DNA from: Helopsaltes ochotensis
Taxonomy: Eukaryota; Chordata; Aves; Passeriformes; Locustellidae
Length of the DNA stretch: 64,000 nt
Direction of reading: 5' to 3'
Assembly: GCA_013400155.1 (NCBI GenBank)
Contig: VXBM01001198.1
Coordinates: 102,540-166,539 of the forward strand
Position numbers and translations under genes: made by a program. The notes below the pieces were generated by a model. That model saw only the letters and a list, made by a program, of their open reading frames with translations, made no database searches and was not told where the DNA came from. Shown in pieces: positions 59,380-64,000 of this stretch; the first letter of the stretch is position 1; each line of letters opens with the position of its first letter.

Positions 59380-59700
59380 CCCGCCCCTACTGCTCCGAGC
59401 TTTTGCTGCACCGTAGCCCCGCACCCCCCGCCAGCTGAGATGTCCTGCCGTTCCAGCCTGCTGTTTCTGAGAGCCCTGCAGGGGCTCTGGGGTCGGCTGC
59501 CCCAGGGTTTCTGAAGCGAGGCCTCCCCTCCATCCCGTCCCGTCTGGCTCCAGCCGCCATCACGGCGAGCGCCCCGAGCCCGCGCCACAGCGCCCCCTGA
59601 GGATCAGCGCAGGGCCCTGCCCGGCCGGGAGCCAGCAGCGCCCCTGGCGGCCGTGACCGGAACTGCACCACAGGGGAAAGTGCCCGCGGCCGAGAGGGGC
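59380..59700. promoter_or_regulatory. CpG-rich block with CTCF-like core
   Basis: About 320 bp far richer in G+C and CpG than its surroundings. The minus strand carries CCTCAGGGGGCGCTGTGG (59602-59585), containing the AGGGGGCGC core of the CTCF motif; a weaker variant lies near 59651-59636. A minus-strand ATG in good context (GCCGTGATGGCGGCTGG, near 59559) opens a frame of 57 codons, but no protein family was recognised. It could be a CpG-island promoter, an insulator, or both. Confidence 0.45.
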
Positions 59701-61782
59701 ACTGGGTTCCTGCTGCTGTTTGTTGTTAATGCCAGAGTTGCTGTTGTTTGTGTGCCTTGTTATACGTGCTAGTAAAGGACCGTGATTGCTGTTCTCATAC
59801 CTTTGCCTGAAAACCCCCAATTTCAAAATTATAGTAATTCAAAGGGAAGGTGGTTATATTTTTCCATTCCAAGGGAGGCTCCTGCCTTCCTTAGCAGACA
59901 CCTGTCTTTAAAACCAAGAAAATGGGTGATATTCCCAAAGGGACAACAGAAATCAGAGGCCTTGAAAACCACACTGGAGAGGTGGAGTATGGGTGGAAAA
60001 GGCCTCTGGCAGAAAGATTTGTTTGGTGACCTTTACCCCTCAGGAGTGTTATAATAAATCCTAAGGAGACACATAGGAAATTGGATGTTTGTAGCAAGTA
60101 ATGGCCTGGAAGAACAGCCTGCAGCCTTAGGCAAAGCTGAAAACCAAAGACGTGGCAAATTAATCATTAAGCACAGTAATGATTTGTTTTCAACAGTTTA
60201 TTATAAGAAATGTAATTTTTTATTGTCAGATACTCATGCTTTAGGATTTTCTCCCAGTTAGGTTGAGGATGGTTTACACATAGAGAATGCAGAAAGGATT
60301 TGGTCTTGGAAAAATGGATGTGTCAATGAGAATTAATTCTCCTGATGGAAATGATCCCGTACAATTCAAAACAAATAGAGAAGGTGGCCATTTGTGACCC
60401 GTTTCAGACCAGCCTTTAAGCACACAATCAAAATTTAGCATATGTTTATATTTCTTTGACGTCAGTGGGACTTCAACAGGGCTTAAGTGATGTCCTGACT
60501 AGAGAAGCTTCCATCACCTCATAGTTCCGCTGATGTAAACCTGGACTGAAACAAATATCCTTAAAGCCTCCATGCATTTTTATGTGATGTTCAATCCCAC
60601 TGGCAAATGTGTGCACAATAGAATAAAAATGTAGTCCCAAGTCGTATTCAGAACCAGAGCTGGCTGCAGGCTTGATGGCAAGATTTTATACAGCTTTGTC
60701 ACAATTTGTCTCCACGGGAAGCTTTGTTTGGGGGTGTACAGGGAGAAGTCTCATTAGGGAAAAGGCAGCAGGGAATATTTTTACATTCCTTGAATGAGAT
60801 GCCATCCTCCCATGTGGAAAGGGAAGAGGTGGCCAGCAAGGAAGCAAGGGTTTGTTCTGATAAGCAAAGTGCTGGAGTAAGCTGTGTGTGCTTGGCATCA
60901 AATGAGAGGGGATGCTGATGTAAACTGTGCTGAACCTGCTCTCAGGGCTGGTTTGCTGAGCCTGCTTGCTGAGATCTGGGTATTGGTGGACACTGGTAAT
61001 GGTTTATGCTACTCCTGTGTTTAAAAAAAAAGGCAAGTGGAGCAAAAGGGGAGAGGTTGGGGTCTGCAGGCCCAGGAGCGGGGGGTGCAGCTGCAGGTGA
61101 GGGCCCTGCTCTGCAGTCAGCACTGTTTCACCAGGGCAGCTGGGGAGAATTCCCCCAAACAAAAGGAACAAAGAAAAGAGAAATTCTGCAAACATCTCAA
61201 GCATAAGACCTGCTTTGTTCTCCTTATTTTCTGCATCCTGACTATTTCCAGCAATTTGCATACCTGAGTACCTTGTTGCCATGATGATTCTTCACCAGGG
61301 TCTTTATGAAATTACAAGTATTACCTGTGAGCTGTTTTTCCCATGTGTTTCATTCACTTGCCTGCTCCTGGGACTGGCACAGGACTGTGTCCTTCTGCCA
61401 CTATCAGGCTGGTTTGTCATACTGGAACATTCCTATGTCACATACTGACAAAAATATAGTTTATGCTTCAATCTACGGGTATTTTTTCTTCGGCTGTTTT
61501 ACTTGGCGCCTCCACGGGAGTAAGCCCTGTTGGAATCATGGTGAATACAGAATTATGTCCCTTCACAGAATTTATTTTGGGAATATCCAGGAATGTAAAG
61601 AAGCATAATCACTGAGGACTAAGCTGTCGCAGCCATTTAGTCATTAATAAAAAGGATTGTGCTCTATCGAGTAATAACATCCTCTACTAATTCCTGTATA
61701 AGGTTTGTTTTCTTTGGCAAACTGCTGTGTATTCTTTTCCAGTAGATAGCGATACTTGTAAGGAGTGAGTAGATAAGGCATG
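59701..61782. other. Gene-free stretch
   Basis: No gene or transposon recognised. Confidence 0.55.
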
Positions 61783-62012
61783 AATCATTGGGTCAGAGAA
61801 TATCCTGAGTGGGCCCACAGTAATCACAGAGTCCAACCCCTGTCCCTGCCCAGACACCCCAACAATCCCACCCTGTGAATCCCTGAGAGCATTGACCAAA
61901 CCCTCCTGGAGCTCCGGCAGCCTCGGGGCCGTGCCCATTCCCTGGGGAGCCTGGGCAGTGCCCAGCACCCTCTGGGGAAGAACCTTTCCCTGATCTACAG
62001 CCTGACCCTCCT
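61783..62012 (-). mobile_element. CR1 LINE 3' end, GC-rich subfamily
   Basis: Antisense: TCAGAGAATATCCTGAGTGG, AACAATCCCACCCTGTGAAT, CTGGAGCTCCGGCAGCCTCG, AAGAACCTTTCCCTGATCTA. Sister copy of 17919-18295, with a 101-bp identical core; truncated earlier at its 5' side. Confidence 0.92.
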
Positions 62013-64000
62013 GTTCTGGTGTTCTGCACTCTGATCTTTGGTTCTCCCCCAGGGCAGTGGGTGAGTGAGACAGAGATGGAGTTTAAAGGATTGTGGAGAG
62101 AGGCCCTCCCAGAAGAGACACTGCCTGTGGGGAAGAAGCCCCCTTTTTCACAGAACCATAGGGATCTCCTCAATTTTCTTATGTAACAAAAAACTACCTT
62201 ATCCTGGGAGGGATTAGGTAATTACTGTGAGGGGTAATGAGTAAAAATCCCAAGGCACAGTTCACGTTTAGGAATCATCCACCACAGAGATTTTAATTCT
62301 TTAGGAATTTAGCTGCCTTGGACCCCCTACCCCCCAGTGCAGAGCATGAGTCCATAGAGCTACAGAACAGGGATCACAGGGCTGGAAACCTTTCCTTGCC
62401 TCATATTGCCTTGAGCAGCAGCACCAGGGATGGCAGGCTGGGGCCAGCAGGCCCCAAAGTTCAACAGAATGAGGGAAGATACAGGAAAATTACCCAGAGT
62501 ACTTCTGTAACTTCACATTGTGCAAAAAGACTAATCGGGATAGTCAGGTCCTAAAACATGAAATGCACTTTTTTCCTTGCTGTATTGGAGTGCCCAGGTT
62601 TGTCTGCAGAGTTGTAAAAAAAATCCTTCTGCATGCACCATGTATTTATCAGCTGTTCTGTGTTGATCTCTGTGTGATGGTGGCTTTGGATATTTCCAGA
62701 TTTTACTTCTGTTTCTTAACTTCTACTTGCAAAATGATCTGTCAGTTTGTTATTCTGGGGAGAGTGATGGCTTGCTGCCGGGCAGGGTGGTGTGGGTGAT
62801 GTTTGCTTCATCCTGATGTTTTCCAGCTATTTCTGGCAGCAGATGTCTTTAGTCACAAGGATGCTCCACTACAGAAATAAATAATGGAAATATTCATCAC
62901 TGCGTAGAATTGACTGCCAAGGATCGATCTGATAAGGAACAACAACTCACAAATTCAACTCTCAGTGAGAAATCTTTAGGCTTGCTCTTCCTCCAGAGTG
63001 TCTTTGACTATTTATAAGATAGACAAAAGATTTGTCAGGGAGGTTCTCAGGGAGAGATGTGCAAGTCTGTACCATACATGAGAAACAGCTGGCTCCTGAT
63101 TTCCTTGTGTTTATTTGTATATTAAGGCAAACACGTTTAACTTCCAGCTCATCTATTCCGCAGAGTTAAACAAAAACCTAGCTAGAAAAAAAAAAATACA
63201 ATTTCCTCTTTCTGCAGATGTAAAAATTTAATCACTTTTCTGTGTATTCTGCGAATCTGGACTCAATTCTTCCTGAAACAGCAGGTTGGGAGATTGTTCC
63301 ATATAAGACTTATTTTTGATTACTTGATGATTGGTACCAGACTGAATCAGTACATTGAGGTTCTTCTGCTCTAGAAGTATTTTGAAAATTCAAATTCAGC
63401 CTCAGCACACAAAAATATCTTTTTTCCCTATGATGGAAAAGGACTGAGGGTCCATAACTCCTACTGGTTAAAAAATTGTCCTATTTGAGTTTAACTTGTT
63501 TTACAGTGTTTCTTTGTGGTTAGGGAAAGTTTTTATGTTCTTTGTCTTTGTCATAACAATATAATAGGTTTAGGGCATTAGGGAGTAAGGTTTCCTGATA
63601 GTCAAAAATTTTCATGGTATCTAGGAACTTTCCTGAATATTAGGACATAGTTAAAATAAACCCAGCCCTCTGCCTGGAATAATGTCTTATATCAGTCTCT
63701 GATGTGGGGTTTTCATGTCTAACTTAATTTACGGGTGTTAGACAAACGAAGTAACAGCCAGGAGAATGAGGACAAAATAACCCAAAGAGATGAAGGCAGT
63801 GTTTGTCAGCAGAAGATGCAAAACTCAGCAAACACATTTCTCCAGAGCTTCTCATTGGTCTGTCACACCTGGAGCTTTGCACTGCTCCTGGATTTCCATT
63901 ATAATTTCTGATGGGGAACCGAGCCTCTCGTGGTCAAAGCAGAGCTCAGACTGATTTTAGTCAACAGGGAAGCCGAAGAGTAATGGCTGCATGGAAAGAA
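62013..64000. other. Gene-free stretch to the window end
   Basis: No gene, RNA or transposon recognised; no exon of a further gene could be read. Confidence 0.5.

Noticed and set aside
59387..59671. New protein-coding first exon on the minus strand.
   Set aside because: The ATG context is good, but there is no known domain and no supported downstream exon; kept only as part of the CpG-rich block.

Overview
The window is vertebrate genomic DNA from a bird, most likely a songbird (Passeriformes). Three things point that way: split genes with GT-AG introns; about eighteen 3' ends of CR1 LINEs on both strands, the dominant avian retroposon; and one tRNA-Ile-derived SINE with a CR1-type tail (25131-25262, minus), an architecture known from passerines. 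There is no bacterial gene organisation, CRISPR array or operon.

One gene is clear: PTGS2 (cyclooxygenase-2, prostaglandin-endoperoxide synthase 2) on the minus strand. Ten coding exons run from the ATG at 45247 down to the stop at 40013-40015. Every boundary is GT-AG, the exons add up to 1815 bp (604 codons plus stop), and the signal peptide, EGF-like domain, membrane-binding region, haem and cyclooxygenase residues, aspirin-target serine and C-terminal ER-retention tail are all readable. Upstream lie a TATA-like box, an AP-1-like site and a consensus NF-kB site within 100 bp of the ATG. Beyond these come a GC-rich stretch, an 85-base assembly gap (45385-45469) and a 17-bp minisatellite. Downstream is a 3' UTR of about 2.25 kb with an AU-rich-element cluster beginning 19 nt after the stop, a 52-bp tandem duplication, a 15-nt perfect inverted repeat, a miR-101 seed match and a distal AATAAA. 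This is the expected design of an inducible gene with a short-lived mRNA.

Left flank (1-37.7 kb) and right flank (45.6-64 kb): no other protein-coding or RNA gene could be recognised. The flanks hold CR1 fragments, simple repeats ((CCAT)22, (CATATC)~23, a 135-bp T-rich run), several short tandem duplications and a CpG-rich block with a CTCF-like core at 59.38-59.70 kb. Long open frames there come from CR1 copies, microsatellites or chance. In other amniotes PDC and PLA2G4A are the usual PTGS2 neighbours; no exon of either was recognised.

No unprecedented system was found. The most interesting points are regulatory: the PTGS2 3' UTR architecture, the compact promoter next to a minisatellite and gap, the passerine SINE, and the CpG/CTCF-like block 14 kb upstream.
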